A stretch of DNA of 64,000 nt, from positions 182,685 through 246,684 of the forward strand of contig NZ_FMCQ01000007.1 in assembly GCF_900091605.1 (NCBI RefSeq), in the 5' to 3' direction. Origin of the DNA: Micromonospora tulbaghiae. Lineage in GTDB: Bacteria; Actinomycetota; Actinomycetes; Mycobacteriales; Micromonosporaceae. Position numbers and translations under genes: made by a program. Each line of letters opens with the position of its first letter. Within the stretch, counting starts at the first letter, position 1. Under the pieces are notes generated by a model. It saw nothing but the letters and a program-made list of their open reading frames with translations. It did no database searches and was not told the origin of the DNA. Below, one piece after another: positions 42,416 through 50,479 of this stretch.

Positions 42416-43231
42416 ATGAGCGGCCGTCTCCGCGAGATCGCCCGGCAGACGGTCGCGATCGGCGAAGCCGGACGCTATCGCAACGACGCCGGCGACGACG
42501 TCGAGATCGGGGCGGCGGTACGCGCCGCGGTCGCCGGCACTCGCGAGCACCTGCCGGACGAAGTCCTCCACCTCGATGGCGCGCAGCCGGGCGCCGGCGC
42601 CGTGGAGGTGACGTACGAGTCGACGTTGCAGGCCGCCCACCGGCTCGGGTCCGGCGCGGCGTGTCTGGTGTTCGCGTCGGCGAAGAACCCGGGTGGCGGG
42701 TTCCTGGGCGGGGCGCAGGCGCAGGAGGAGAGCATCGCCCGCTCGTCGGCGCTCCACCCGTGCCTGCTCGCGGCGCCGGACTTCTACGCCTTCCACCGGG
42801 CGCAGCGGGACCTGCGGTACAGCGACCGGGTCGTCCACTCCCCGGGCGTGCCGGTGTTCCGCGACGACAAGGGCAACCTGCTCGACCGGCCGTACACCCC
42901 GTCCTTCCTGACCGCGGCGGCGCCCAACCTGGGCGCGATCATGCGCAACCAGCCGGACCACGCCGCCGATGTGCCGGCGGTGCTGGCGCGGCGTGCCCGG
43001 CGGGTGCTGGAGGTGGCGGCCGCGCACGGGCACCGGACCCTGGTGCTGGGCGCGTGGGGGTGCGGGGTGTTCCGGAACGACCCGGCCACGGTGGCGGGCG
43101 CGTTCGCCGACGCGCTCCGGGTGGTCGACCGGTTCGACGTCGTGGTGTTCGCCGTTCGCGACGGGCTGCCGGGCACACCGGTGTACCGCACGTTCGCGGA
43201 ACGCTTTTCGGTAGGTTCGTCCCATGAGTGA
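42416..43231 (+). CDS. TIGR02452 family protein, PARG-like macrodomain hydrolase
   Basis: The 271-residue cytosolic protein has the family signature N-P-G-G-G-F-L-G-G-A-Q-A-Q-E-E-S-I-A-R-S, including the Q-E-E that in bacterial poly(ADP-ribose) glycohydrolases holds the catalytic Glu. L-G-A-W-G-C-G-V-F-R-N-D-P fits the macrodomain ADP-ribose site. It likely removes ADP-ribose from proteins or nucleic acids; targets are unknown. ATG 42416 was chosen as the first methionine before family sequence. Its end overlaps the OsmC start by eight bases. No ADP-ribosyltransferase gene is adjacent. Confidence 0.85.
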   Translation: MSGRLREIARQTVAIGEAGRYRNDAGDDVEIGAAVRAAVAGTREHLPDEVLHLDGAQPGAGAVEVTYESTLQAAHRLGSGAACLVFASAKNPGGGFLGGAQAQEESIARSSALHPCLLAAPDFYAFHRAQRDLRYSDRVVHSPGVPVFRDDKGNLLDRPYTPSFLTAAAPNLGAIMRNQPDHAADVPAVLARRARRVLEVAAAHGHRTLVLGAWGCGVFRNDPATVAGAFADALRVVDRFDVVVFAVRDGLPGTPVYRTFAERFSVGSSHE

Positions 43232-43664
43232 CGACACCTTCCGGTCGGTGGAGATCGAGCGCACCAGCGTGGGCAGATACGTGGCGCGCAACGCCCGTGG
43301 CGGCGAGTTCGCGATGGGTACGGGGGAGGACGCGACCTTCACGCCCGTGGAACTGCTGCTGGCGGCCCTCGGCGGCTGCACCGCTGTGGACGTCGACCAC
43401 GTGACCAGCCGGCGCGCCGAACCGACCCGCTTCGCCGTCACGGTGAGCGGCGACAAGATCCGTGACCCGGAGGCCGGGAACCGGATGGAGAACCTCACCG
43501 TCACGTTCGCGGTGACGTTCCCGGACGGCGCGGACGGTGACCGGGCCCGCGAGGTGCTGCCACGTTCCCTGCGGCAGTCGCACGACCGGCTCTGCACCGT
43601 GTCCCGGACGGTGGAGCTGGGCACGCCCGTCTCCATCGTGGAGGCGACGGCTACCCCGGACTGA
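43224..43664 (+). CDS. OsmC family protein
   Basis: The 146-residue protein of the OsmC/YhfA group, many of which are Cys-based hydroperoxide reductases. The region F-T-P-V-E-L-L-L-A-A-L-G-G-C-T-A-V-D-V carries the first catalytic Cys. The usual second Cys is present in H-D-R-L-C-T-V-S-R-T-V. No signal peptide. It overlaps the TIGR02452 gene, so translation is coupled. A role in oxidative or organic hydroperoxide defence is likely from the family. Confidence 0.85.
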   Translation: MSDDTFRSVEIERTSVGRYVARNARGGEFAMGTGEDATFTPVELLLAALGGCTAVDVDHVTSRRAEPTRFAVTVSGDKIRDPEAGNRMENLTVTFAVTFPDGADGDRAREVLPRSLRQSHDRLCTVSRTVELGTPVSIVEATATPD

Positions 43665-43669
43665 TTACC

Positions 43670-43699
43670 TTGACACCTGTCTATGTTAACGAGAACATT
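43670..43699 (+). promoter_or_regulatory. Candidate promoter/operator upstream of the arabinanase group
   Basis: TTGACA (43670-43675) is followed by an inverted repeat, ATGTT-AACGAG-AACAT (43683-43698), that includes a GTTAACG core like the operators at 59427-59499. No strong -10 is visible 17 bases from the -35. The start of the first arabinanase gene lies about 95 bases downstream. Confidence 0.4.
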
Positions 43700-43793
43700 G
43701 CCGTAACTTGAAGGTAATGCCGTTGCCACGAGCGTCACGGGTGGGGCGAGCCGCCGCGGCCGGCCGGTGACGACCAGGCGCAGGAGGTTCTCG

Positions 43794-45245
43794 GTGACAG
43801 GGACCGCTCGGAGGACGCGTACGGCGGCGGTCGTGGTGTCGGCGGCACTGGTCCTCGCCGCGGGGGTGGTGGCCGGGACGCCCCCGGCGTCGGCGGCGAC
43901 CGTCGACACGTCCGCGTCGTACGTGGTCGTGAACCGGCACAGCGGCAAGGCGATGGACCTGTACGACTGGTCGACGGCGGAGAACGCGCCGGTGAACCAG
44001 TGGACGCGCAACGACCTCGCGGTGCAGCAGTGGCAGTTCGTGGACGCCGGCGGCGGGTTCCACAAGGTGCGGTCCCGGCACAGCGGGAAGGTGCTGGAGT
44101 TGCCGGCCGGCGGCGACGGCACCCAGCTCGTGCAGAGCACCGACCGCTCGTCGGCCACCCAGCAGTTCCGGTTGCAGGACTCCGCGGGCGGGTTCGTGCG
44201 GTTCGTGAACCGGCAGTGGAACAAGGTCGTCGACGTGTGGCAGTGGTCGACCGCCGACGGTGGCCGGCTGGCCGGCTACGCCGATCTCGACGGCGCCAAC
44301 CAGCAGTGGCAGCTGATCCGGCTGGGCGGCGGCACGCCCACCCCGGCGCCCACCACCCCGGCGCCGGCCTACCCGCAGCCCGGCCGGGTGTCCGGCGACG
44401 TCGGCGTCCACGACCCGACGGTGGTCAAGCGGCCCGACGGCACCTACCTCGTCGCGCACACCGGTGACAACGTCGCGCTGAAGACCTCCGCCGACCGGGT
44501 CACCTTCCGCAACGCGGGCGCCGTCTTCCCCGGTGGCGCGCCGTGGACCACCACGTACACCGGCGGCGCCCGCAACCTGTGGGCCCCCGACCTGTCGTAC
44601 CGCAACGGGCGTTACCACCTGTACTACTCGGCGTCGACGTTCGGCTCCAACCGCTCGGCGATCTTCCTGGCCACCAGCCCCACCGGCAACTCCGGGAGCT
44701 GGACCCACGAGGGACTGGTCGTCGAGTCGCGGACCACTGACGACTTCAACGCCATCGACCCCAACCTCACCGTCGACGACCAGGGCCGCTGGTGGCTCAG
44801 CTTCGGCTCGTTCTGGTCCGGCATCAAGATGATCCCGATCGACCCGTCCACCGGACGCCGGCTCGGCAGCACCATGCACAGCGTGGCCGCCTACGGCCCC
44901 GGCATCGAGGCGCCGATCCTGGTCAAGCGCGGCTCCTGGTACTACCTGTACGTCTCGTTCGACCGCTGCTGCCAGGGCGCCGCCAGCACGTACCGGATCA
45001 TGGTCGGTCGTTCGGCGAGCCCGACCGGGCCGTTCGTGGACCGCGCGGGCCGGGACATGCTCGCCGGGGGCGGCACGCAGATCCTGGCCTCGCACGGCAG
45101 CGTGCACGGCCCCGGCCACCAGGCCGTCCTCGCGGACACCGACGGCGACGTCCTCTTCTACCACTACTACGCCGACGACGGCGCGTCGCTGCTCGGCGTC
45201 AACCGCATCGGCTACGACGCCGCTGCCTGGCCCTACGTGTACTGA
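43794..45245 (+). CDS. Secreted GH43 arabinan endo-1,5-alpha-arabinosidase with ricin-type lectin domain
   Basis: The 483-residue secreted enzyme starts at GTG 43794 with a perfect AGGAGG six bases upstream; a GTG 27 bases further 5' lacks one. The Sec signal ends near A-S-A-A. Next comes a ricin-type beta-trefoil (about 38-170) with three repeats ending in N/Q-Q-W, which binds galactose/arabinose-type glycans. The GH43 propeller (about 195-483) has H-D-P-T-V-V (catalytic base Asp), A-I-D-P-N-L and G-P-G-I-E-A-P-I with the acid Glu. It should cut the alpha-1,5 arabinan backbone outside the cell. It begins a three-gene rightward group. Confidence 0.9.
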   Translation: MTGTARRTRTAAVVVSAALVLAAGVVAGTPPASAATVDTSASYVVVNRHSGKAMDLYDWSTAENAPVNQWTRNDLAVQQWQFVDAGGGFHKVRSRHSGKVLELPAGGDGTQLVQSTDRSSATQQFRLQDSAGGFVRFVNRQWNKVVDVWQWSTADGGRLAGYADLDGANQQWQLIRLGGGTPTPAPTTPAPAYPQPGRVSGDVGVHDPTVVKRPDGTYLVAHTGDNVALKTSADRVTFRNAGAVFPGGAPWTTTYTGGARNLWAPDLSYRNGRYHLYYSASTFGSNRSAIFLATSPTGNSGSWTHEGLVVESRTTDDFNAIDPNLTVDDQGRWWLSFGSFWSGIKMIPIDPSTGRRLGSTMHSVAAYGPGIEAPILVKRGSWYYLYVSFDRCCQGAASTYRIMVGRSASPTGPFVDRAGRDMLAGGGTQILASHGSVHGPGHQAVLADTDGDVLFYHYYADDGASLLGVNRIGYDAAAWPYVY

Positions 45246-45268
45246 ACCGGCCACCTGGGAGGGCGCAG

Positions 45269-46798
45269 ATGTCGCCTCGGCACTTTCTCCACCCGGCCCG
45301 CCGCCGTACCGGCGAACCGGCCCGGACCGACGGCTCGGCCCGTACCGTCGAACCGGCCCGCCGGCGTCTGCGGCCGATCCTGGCCGCGGCGCTCGCGCTG
45401 CTCACCACCTCGGCCGGCCTCGCCGTGCCCGGCCCCGCGCAGGCGGCGCCCGCGGTGAGCTACACCAACCCGCTGGTGAACCAGCGGGCCGACCCGCACA
45501 TCGTCCGGCACACCGACGGCTACTACTACATGACCGCGACGGCGCCGCAGTACGACCGGATCGTGCTGCGGCGGGCCACCACGCTGCAAGGGCTGGCCAC
45601 CGCCGCCGAGACGACGATCTGGCGCCGGCACACCAGCGGCGAGATGGGCGCCCACATCTGGGCCCCGGAGATCCACTTCATAGGCGGCAGGTGGTACGTC
45701 TACTTCGCCGCCGGGCGGACCGACGACGTGTGGCGGATCCGGATGTACGTGCTGGAGAACGCCGGCGCCAACCCGCTGACCGGCTCGTGGACCGAACGCG
45801 GCCGGATCACCACGCCGTGGGACACGTTCAGTCTGGACGCCTCGACGTTCGTGGTGAACGGGGTGCGGTATCTGACCTGGGCCCAGCAGGAGCCGGGCAT
45901 CTCCACCAACTCCAACGTCTACCTCGCCCGGATGGGCGCCGAGCCGTGGCAGATCAACGGCCCGGTGGCCCGGCTGGTCGTACCGGCGTACGACTGGGAG
46001 ACCCGCGGCTACCGGGTGGCCGAGGGACCGGCGGTGATCCAGCGCAACGGCCGGGTCTTCCTCACGTACTCGGCCAGCGCCACCGACGCGAACTACTGCC
46101 TCGGCATGCTCACCGCGTCGGCCGGCGCGAACCTGCTCGACGCCGCCTCCTGGAGCAAGAGCCCCACTCCGGTGTTCGTCAGCAACGCCGCCACCGGCCA
46201 GTACGGCCCCGGCCACAACTCCTTCACCGTCTCCGAGGACGGGCAGAGCGACATCCTGGTCTACCACGATCGCAACTACCGGGACATCAGCGGCGACCCG
46301 CTCGACGACCCGAACCGGCGGACCCGGATCCAGAAGCTGTACTGGAACGCCGACGGCACCCCGAACCTCGGCATCCCCGTACCCGACGGAGCCACCCCGG
46401 TCCGGTTGCGCTCACACGATCTGACCGCGAGCTACATCCGGCACTACGACTACCGGGCCCGGGTCGAGCCGAACGTCACGAACCTCGCCGACTCGCAGTT
46501 CCGCATCGTCCCCGGCCTCGCCGGCGCCGGATCGGTCTCGCTGGAGTCGACGAACTTCCCCGGCTACTACCTGCGTCACCGGGCCTTCGCTCTCTACGTC
46601 GAACGCGACGACGGCTCGACCCTGTTCGACGGCGACGCGAGCTTCCAGCGCCGCCCGGGGCTGGCCGCCGCCGAAGGGCTCTCGCTGGAGTCGCAGAACT
46701 ACCCCGGCCGGTACGTCCGCCATCGGGACGGACTGCTCCAGCTCGAAACGGTGGGCACCGGCGCGGACCGGGGCGCCGCCACCTTCCACCTGGAGTAG
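45269..46798 (+). CDS. Secreted GH43 arabinosidase with AbfB (CBM42) domain
   Basis: The 509-residue secreted protein has a long N-terminus with signal A-A-L-A-L-L-T-T-S-A-G-L-A-V and cleavage near A-Q-A-A. The GH43 domain begins N-Q-R-A-D-P-H-I-V (base Asp) and contains S-L-D-A-S-T-F and the acid Glu in V-A-E-G-P-A-V. The C-terminal part (about 375-509) is an AbfB/CBM42 arabinose-binding trefoil: S-Y-I-R-H-Y-D-Y-R, F-P-G-Y-Y-L-R-H, Y-P-G-R-Y-V-R-H. It probably removes arabinose side chains from arabinan or arabinoxylan. ATG 45269 follows GGGAGGG, 24 bases after the first arabinanase stop, so it is co-transcribed. Confidence 0.9.
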   Translation: MSPRHFLHPARRRTGEPARTDGSARTVEPARRRLRPILAAALALLTTSAGLAVPGPAQAAPAVSYTNPLVNQRADPHIVRHTDGYYYMTATAPQYDRIVLRRATTLQGLATAAETTIWRRHTSGEMGAHIWAPEIHFIGGRWYVYFAAGRTDDVWRIRMYVLENAGANPLTGSWTERGRITTPWDTFSLDASTFVVNGVRYLTWAQQEPGISTNSNVYLARMGAEPWQINGPVARLVVPAYDWETRGYRVAEGPAVIQRNGRVFLTYSASATDANYCLGMLTASAGANLLDAASWSKSPTPVFVSNAATGQYGPGHNSFTVSEDGQSDILVYHDRNYRDISGDPLDDPNRRTRIQKLYWNADGTPNLGIPVPDGATPVRLRSHDLTASYIRHYDYRARVEPNVTNLADSQFRIVPGLAGAGSVSLESTNFPGYYLRHRAFALYVERDDGSTLFDGDASFQRRPGLAAAEGLSLESQNYPGRYVRHRDGLLQLETVGTGADRGAATFHLE

Positions 46799-46853
46799 GC
46801 GACCCGACAACCGCTGCGCCGGACTCGGCGTACCCCTTCTCGGAGGTCGAACG

Positions 46854-48515
46854 ATGCTCAACCCCGCAGTGACGTCGCTGCCCCGCGCAGCACGGGGCCG
46901 GCGCGCCGGCCTGGCGCTCGTCCTGGTGGCGGCGCTGGCCGCCGTGGCCGGCGTCGCCGTGGCGGCCGCACCGCCGGCGCAGGCGGCCACCATCGACACC
47001 AGCGCCTGGTACGTGCTCGTCAACCGCAACAGCGGCAAGGTCCTCGACGTCCGGGACACCTCGACCAGCGACGGCGCGGCGATCCAGCAGTGGTCCCGCA
47101 ACGACGGCGAGTGGCAGCAGTTCCAGTTCGTCTCCTCCGGCAGCGGCTACTACCGCCTGAAGGCCCGCCACAGCGGCAAGGTGGTGGACCTGTGGGAGTG
47201 GAACGTCGCGGACGGCGCGGAGTTCCGGCAGTGGCCCGACCTCAACGGCACCAACCAGCAGTTCCAGGTCCTCGACTCGGACAGCGGCTACATCCGCCTG
47301 ATCAACAGGCACTCCGGGAAGGCCCTGGAGGTCTGGGAACGGTCGACCGCCGACGGCGCCAGGATCAGCCAGTACGCCGACCTCAACGGCACCAACCAGC
47401 AGTGGCAGATGGTCCGGGTGGGCGCCGGCGGCACGCCGACCACGCCGCCGCCGTCCACCGGGTGTGGCAGCGGTTCCTACCAGGCCGAGGCCGTGCTGAA
47501 CGGCGGCACCTGGACGGCCCGTAACGGCTCGTCGACGGTGTACTCGGGCGGGGACATGCTCGCCGCGATGCAGGCCGCGGTGAACTCGCTGCCGGCCGGC
47601 CGGACCGCCAAGCAGCGGGTGGTGGTGCGCGGCTCCGGCTCGATGGGCGCGGGGTCGCGGTTGTCGCTGCCGTCGTACACGACGCTCGCGGTCTGCGGCA
47701 CGATCAACGTGACCGGCTCGGGATCGGGCGACTACGCGCCCGTCTACTCGCGGGGGACCACCGACGTCGAGGTGCAGAACCTGACCCTCACCGGGGCGCC
47801 GCTGTACGGGATCTTCATGCGCAACGTGAACAACCTGACGCTCGGGCAGATCGACATGCGGCTGTCCGGCGGCCTGGGGGTGCGGATCGACAACCACGGC
47901 GGTGACCGGGCGGTCAAGGTGCGCAACGTGCGCATCGACACCGTCTACGTGTCGGGGACCGGGGCGCACGGCGTGGAGACGTACGGCGTGGACGGCCTGA
48001 CCATCGGCACCGTCACCGCGCGCAACACCGGCTACTCCGGTCTGCTGCTCAACGACACGATCAACGCCACCGTGGGCACCGTCGACGCGCAGGGCGCCGG
48101 CGCCGGCACCGGGTACGCGGCGTTCCGGATGGCCAACCGGAACGGCCGGATCGGCAGCTCGTACCCGACGAACATCCGGGTCGGCACCGTGATCGCGTCC
48201 GGCGGCGGGCGGGGGATCTTCTGCGTGTCGGAGTCCGGTGGCGCGGTCGTCGACCGGGTGACCATCTCGAACACCGGAAACAACTCGATCCTCGTGGAGA
48301 ACTGCTACAACGTCACCATCGCCGGGGTGTCCGGGACGGTGACGGGCGGCGGCGAGGTGCGGATCGCCTCGCGGACCGAGTTCCCGATCTCGTCCGGCAT
48401 CCGCTTCCAGAACCTGACGGTCACCAACACGAACATCACCCAGAGCCCGTGCGGCGGGGCGAACAACACGATCAGCAACGTCACGCGGGTCAACTCGACG
48501 CTCACCTGGTGCTGA
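46854..48515 (+). CDS. Secreted ricin-lectin plus right-handed beta-helix protein
   Basis: The 553-residue protein has a Sec signal (A-L-V-L-V-A-A-L-A-A-V-A-G-V-A-V, cleavage near A-Q-A-A), a ricin-type trefoil closely like that of the GH43 at 43794 (about 47-185, with N-Q-Q-F/W-Q repeats), a short Pro/Thr linker and a C-terminal parallel beta-helix (about 215-553) with repeated N-V-x-I/V and G-x-x-I-x turns, ending in Cys-rich N-N-T-I-S-N-V-T. Beta-helix enzymes of this kind include polysaccharide lyases and GH28; the catalytic residues are not evident, so the activity is unclear. ATG 46854 follows GGAGG. Third gene of the group. Confidence 0.82.
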   Translation: MLNPAVTSLPRAARGRRAGLALVLVAALAAVAGVAVAAAPPAQAATIDTSAWYVLVNRNSGKVLDVRDTSTSDGAAIQQWSRNDGEWQQFQFVSSGSGYYRLKARHSGKVVDLWEWNVADGAEFRQWPDLNGTNQQFQVLDSDSGYIRLINRHSGKALEVWERSTADGARISQYADLNGTNQQWQMVRVGAGGTPTTPPPSTGCGSGSYQAEAVLNGGTWTARNGSSTVYSGGDMLAAMQAAVNSLPAGRTAKQRVVVRGSGSMGAGSRLSLPSYTTLAVCGTINVTGSGSGDYAPVYSRGTTDVEVQNLTLTGAPLYGIFMRNVNNLTLGQIDMRLSGGLGVRIDNHGGDRAVKVRNVRIDTVYVSGTGAHGVETYGVDGLTIGTVTARNTGYSGLLLNDTINATVGTVDAQGAGAGTGYAAFRMANRNGRIGSSYPTNIRVGTVIASGGGRGIFCVSESGGAVVDRVTISNTGNNSILVENCYNVTIAGVSGTVTGGGEVRIASRTEFPISSGIRFQNLTVTNTNITQSPCGGANNTISNVTRVNSTLTWC

Positions 48516-48520
48516 CGATC

Positions 48521-48558
48521 CGGCTGCCCCGCAGGGCGTGTGGTCCGCGGGGCAGCCG
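48521..48558. terminator. Bidirectional hairpin terminator
   Basis: Perfect 12-bp arms CGGCTGCCCCGC (48521-48532) and GCGGGGCAGCCG (48547-48558), 14-base loop, between the beta-helix gene and the convergent TetR gene. The right arm repeats further (GCGGGGCAGC at 48567 and, partly, 48584). Confidence 0.75.
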
Positions 48559-48578
48559 GTCGGCCGCGGGGCAGCCGG

Positions 48579-49244
48579 TCAGTCGCGGGGCAGCACGCCC
48601 AGGAGGGTCGCGGTCAGGGCCATGTTCAGGGAGTCCGTCATCTCCAGGTGCAGACGGGCCAGTTCGGGCTCGGCCCGGTAGGCCGCCGCGAGGCTCGGCG
48701 GCGGTGTGCTGTACGCCGACAGCGCGCCGGCCAGCACCATGGTCTGGAGGCTGAACAGCGTCGCGTTCTCGCCCAGCTCGGGCAGGTGCTTCCGCACCAG
48801 GCCGGTCATGGTCGCGAGGCGGTCCAGGGAGGCGCGCTTGTAGCGCGCCACGACCTCGACGGAGACGTTGTGCTCCAGGACGCTGCCCTGCGCGCCGAAC
48901 AGGTCGCACATCACCGATCGCCGGGCGAGCGAGCGGCTGAGGATCGCGGCCACCGCCGTCGCCCGCCCGGCCATGGGCAGGTTCGTGTCGACGCCGTCGG
49001 CCAGCTCGTCCGCCAGCTCCGTCAGCCACTCCCGCAGGAAGCGGTCCAGCAGTTCCAGCAGCACCGCCTCGCGGGACTCGAAGTAGCGCAGCACGTTCGG
49101 TTTCGCCAGGCCGACCCGGCGGCTGAGCTCGTTCAGGGTGACGGCGGCCACCGGCATCTCGTCGAGCATCGCCGACGCCGCGTCGAGGATCGCCCGCCGG
49201 CGGACCTCCCGCTGCTCCTCGGTTCGCGCCCGCTGGAATGTCAC
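48579..49244 (-). CDS. TetR-family transcriptional regulator
   Basis: The 221-residue repressor has the N-terminal HTH at about 18-62: R-A-I-L-D-A-A-S-A-M-L, then V-T-L-N-E-L-S-R-R-V-G-L-A-K-P-N-V-L-R-Y-F-E-S. The C-terminal helical domain binds an unknown ligand. GTG 49244 starts right against the palindromic operator region shared with the divergent SDR gene, with only a weak Shine-Dalgarno. It very likely represses itself and the SDR gene. Confidence 0.9.
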   Translation of the reverse strand: MTFQRARTEEQREVRRRAILDAASAMLDEMPVAAVTLNELSRRVGLAKPNVLRYFESREAVLLELLDRFLREWLTELADELADGVDTNLPMAGRATAVAAILSRSLARRSVMCDLFGAQGSVLEHNVSVEVVARYKRASLDRLATMTGLVRKHLPELGENATLFSLQTMVLAGALSAYSTPPPSLAAAYRAEPELARLHLEMTDSLNMALTATLLGVLPRD

Positions 49245-49260
49245 GCCGCCAGCCTAACTT

Positions 49261-49332
49261 AAGTACCCCCGGTACGTTGACAACGTACCGGAAGTATCTT
49301 AACGTCGTCGGTACAAGATACTTCCGGTACTT
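49261..49332. promoter_or_regulatory. Nested palindromic operator and SDR promoter
   Basis: Three interlocking inverted repeats lie here: 11-bp arms CCGGTACGTTG / CAACGTACCGG (49269-49291); 13-bp arms CCGGAAGTATCTT / AAGATACTTCCGG (49288-49327); and AAGTACC / GGTACTT at the edges (49261, 49326). A promoter TTGACA (49277) N17 TAACGT (49300) faces the SDR gene. TetR binding here would block it. Confidence 0.75.
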
Positions 49333-49348
49333 TAGTTGGAGGCGTGAC

Positions 49349-50287
49349 ATGGGCGAGACGTGGACGACGGCGAACATCCCGGACCAGCGTGGGCGGGTGG
49401 CGGTGGTGACCGGGGCCAACACCGGGCTGGGGTACGAGACCGCAAAGGCGCTCGCCGAGCGCGGGGCCTCGGTCGTGCTCGCCGTACGCGACGTGGAGAA
49501 GGGCGCGCGGGCCGCGGCCGGCATGCCCGGCGACGTGACGGTGCAGGGGCTGGACCTGACCTCGCTCGACTCCGTCCGTACCGCGGCGGCGGCGCTGCGG
49601 TCCCGATTCGACCGGATCGACCTGCTGATCAACAACGCGGGCGTGATGTACACCCCGAAGCGGACCACCCGGGACGGCTTCGAGCTCCAGTTCGGCACCA
49701 ACCACCTCGGCCACTTCGCGCTCACCGGGCTGCTGCTGGACCTGATGCTGCCGGTGCCCGGCTCACGCGTGGTGACGGTCAGCAGCACCGGCCACCGTAT
49801 CCGCGCCGCGATCCACTTCGACGACCTGCACTTCGAGCGCTCGTACGGCCGGGCCGCCGCCTACGGTCAGTCCAAGCTGGCCAACCTGATGTTCACGTAC
49901 GAGTTGCAGCGCCGGCTCGCCCCGTACGGCACCACCGTCGCGGTGGCCGCGCATCCGGGCATGTCCAGCACCGAACTCGCCCGCAACACCCCCGCGGCCC
50001 TGCGGCTTCCGCTCACCTGGCTCGCGCCGCTGATCACCCAGACGCCCCCGATGGGCGCGCTGCCGACCCTGCGCGCCGCCACCGACCCCGCCGTGCTCGG
50101 CGGCCAGTACTACGGCCCCGGTGGACGCCGCGAGGTCAAGGGTCACCCTCGGCTCGTCACCTCCAGCCCGCAGTCGTACGAGGTGGCCGTCCAGCAGCGG
50201 CTCTGGGCCGTGTCCGAGGACCTCACCGGGGTGCGGTTCCCCGTCCGGTCCCGACAGCACCCCGCCGCGGAGGCCCGCACGAGGTAG
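49349..50287 (+). CDS. Short-chain dehydrogenase/reductase (retinol-dehydrogenase/WWOX-like)
   Basis: The 312-residue NAD(P)-dependent oxidoreductase has cofactor motif T-G-A-N-T-G-L-G-Y, L-L-I-N-N-A-G-V-M-Y, T-V-S-S-T-G-H and catalytic Y-G-Q-S-K-L-A-N. It begins after M-G-E-T-W-T-T-A-N-I-P-D-Q-R-G-R, typical of actinobacterial proteins annotated as SDR. ATG 49349 has GGAGG. It is controlled from the nested palindromes by the divergent TetR protein. Substrate unknown; such pairs often answer to a lipophilic or toxic carbonyl compound. Confidence 0.9.
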   Translation: MGETWTTANIPDQRGRVAVVTGANTGLGYETAKALAERGASVVLAVRDVEKGARAAAGMPGDVTVQGLDLTSLDSVRTAAAALRSRFDRIDLLINNAGVMYTPKRTTRDGFELQFGTNHLGHFALTGLLLDLMLPVPGSRVVTVSSTGHRIRAAIHFDDLHFERSYGRAAAYGQSKLANLMFTYELQRRLAPYGTTVAVAAHPGMSSTELARNTPAALRLPLTWLAPLITQTPPMGALPTLRAATDPAVLGGQYYGPGGRREVKGHPRLVTSSPQSYEVAVQQRLWAVSEDLTGVRFPVRSRQHPAAEARTR

Positions 50288-50323
50288 CCGGCCCCGAATT
50301 CGGTGGTGGCGAACGCGGCGGGC

Positions 50324-50441
50324 GGGCAAGGTAGGACCGCACGGAGGCGGCGAGCGCCGCCGCGACGACGACCACCAGGAGAGATGATGCGAGCAGCTTC
50401 CACGCTTCGGACCCTTGCCCGTCCTACCGTGGAGCTCCGCC
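50324..50441 (+). promoter_or_regulatory. Leader with mutually exclusive hairpins before the ribosomal protection gene
   Basis: GGGCAAGG (50324-50331) can pair with CCTTGCCC (50413-50420); the overlapping GGTAGGAC (50330-50337) can pair with GTCCTACC (50421-50428), next to the gene's GGAG. Both cannot form at once. A local hairpin GGCGGC-GAGC-GCCGCC (50346-50361) lies between. The layout suggests attenuation. Confidence 0.5.
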
Positions 50442-50479
50442 TTGGCCCTGTTGAACCTCGGAATCGTCGCCCATGTTGA
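50387..50479 (+). CDS. Leader peptide overlapping the ribosomal protection gene start
   Basis: A 30-codon ORF (M-R-A-A-S-T-L-R-T-L-A-R-P-T-V-E-L-R-L) has AGGAGAG directly upstream (ATGs at 50384 and 50387). It reads across both right-hand hairpin arms and past the TTG start of the resistance gene in another frame, stopping 35 bases inside it. Translation or drug-stalling here could expose or mask the start. It is a candidate regulatory peptide, not a conserved family that I recognise. Confidence 0.45.
   Translation: MRAASTLRTLARPTVELRLGPVEPRNRRPC

Noticed and set aside
48521..48600. Tandem GCGGGGCAGC(CGGTC) copies as a CRISPR-like array
   Set aside because: Only two to three short copies without spacers of constant size and no cas genes; they are part of a terminator.
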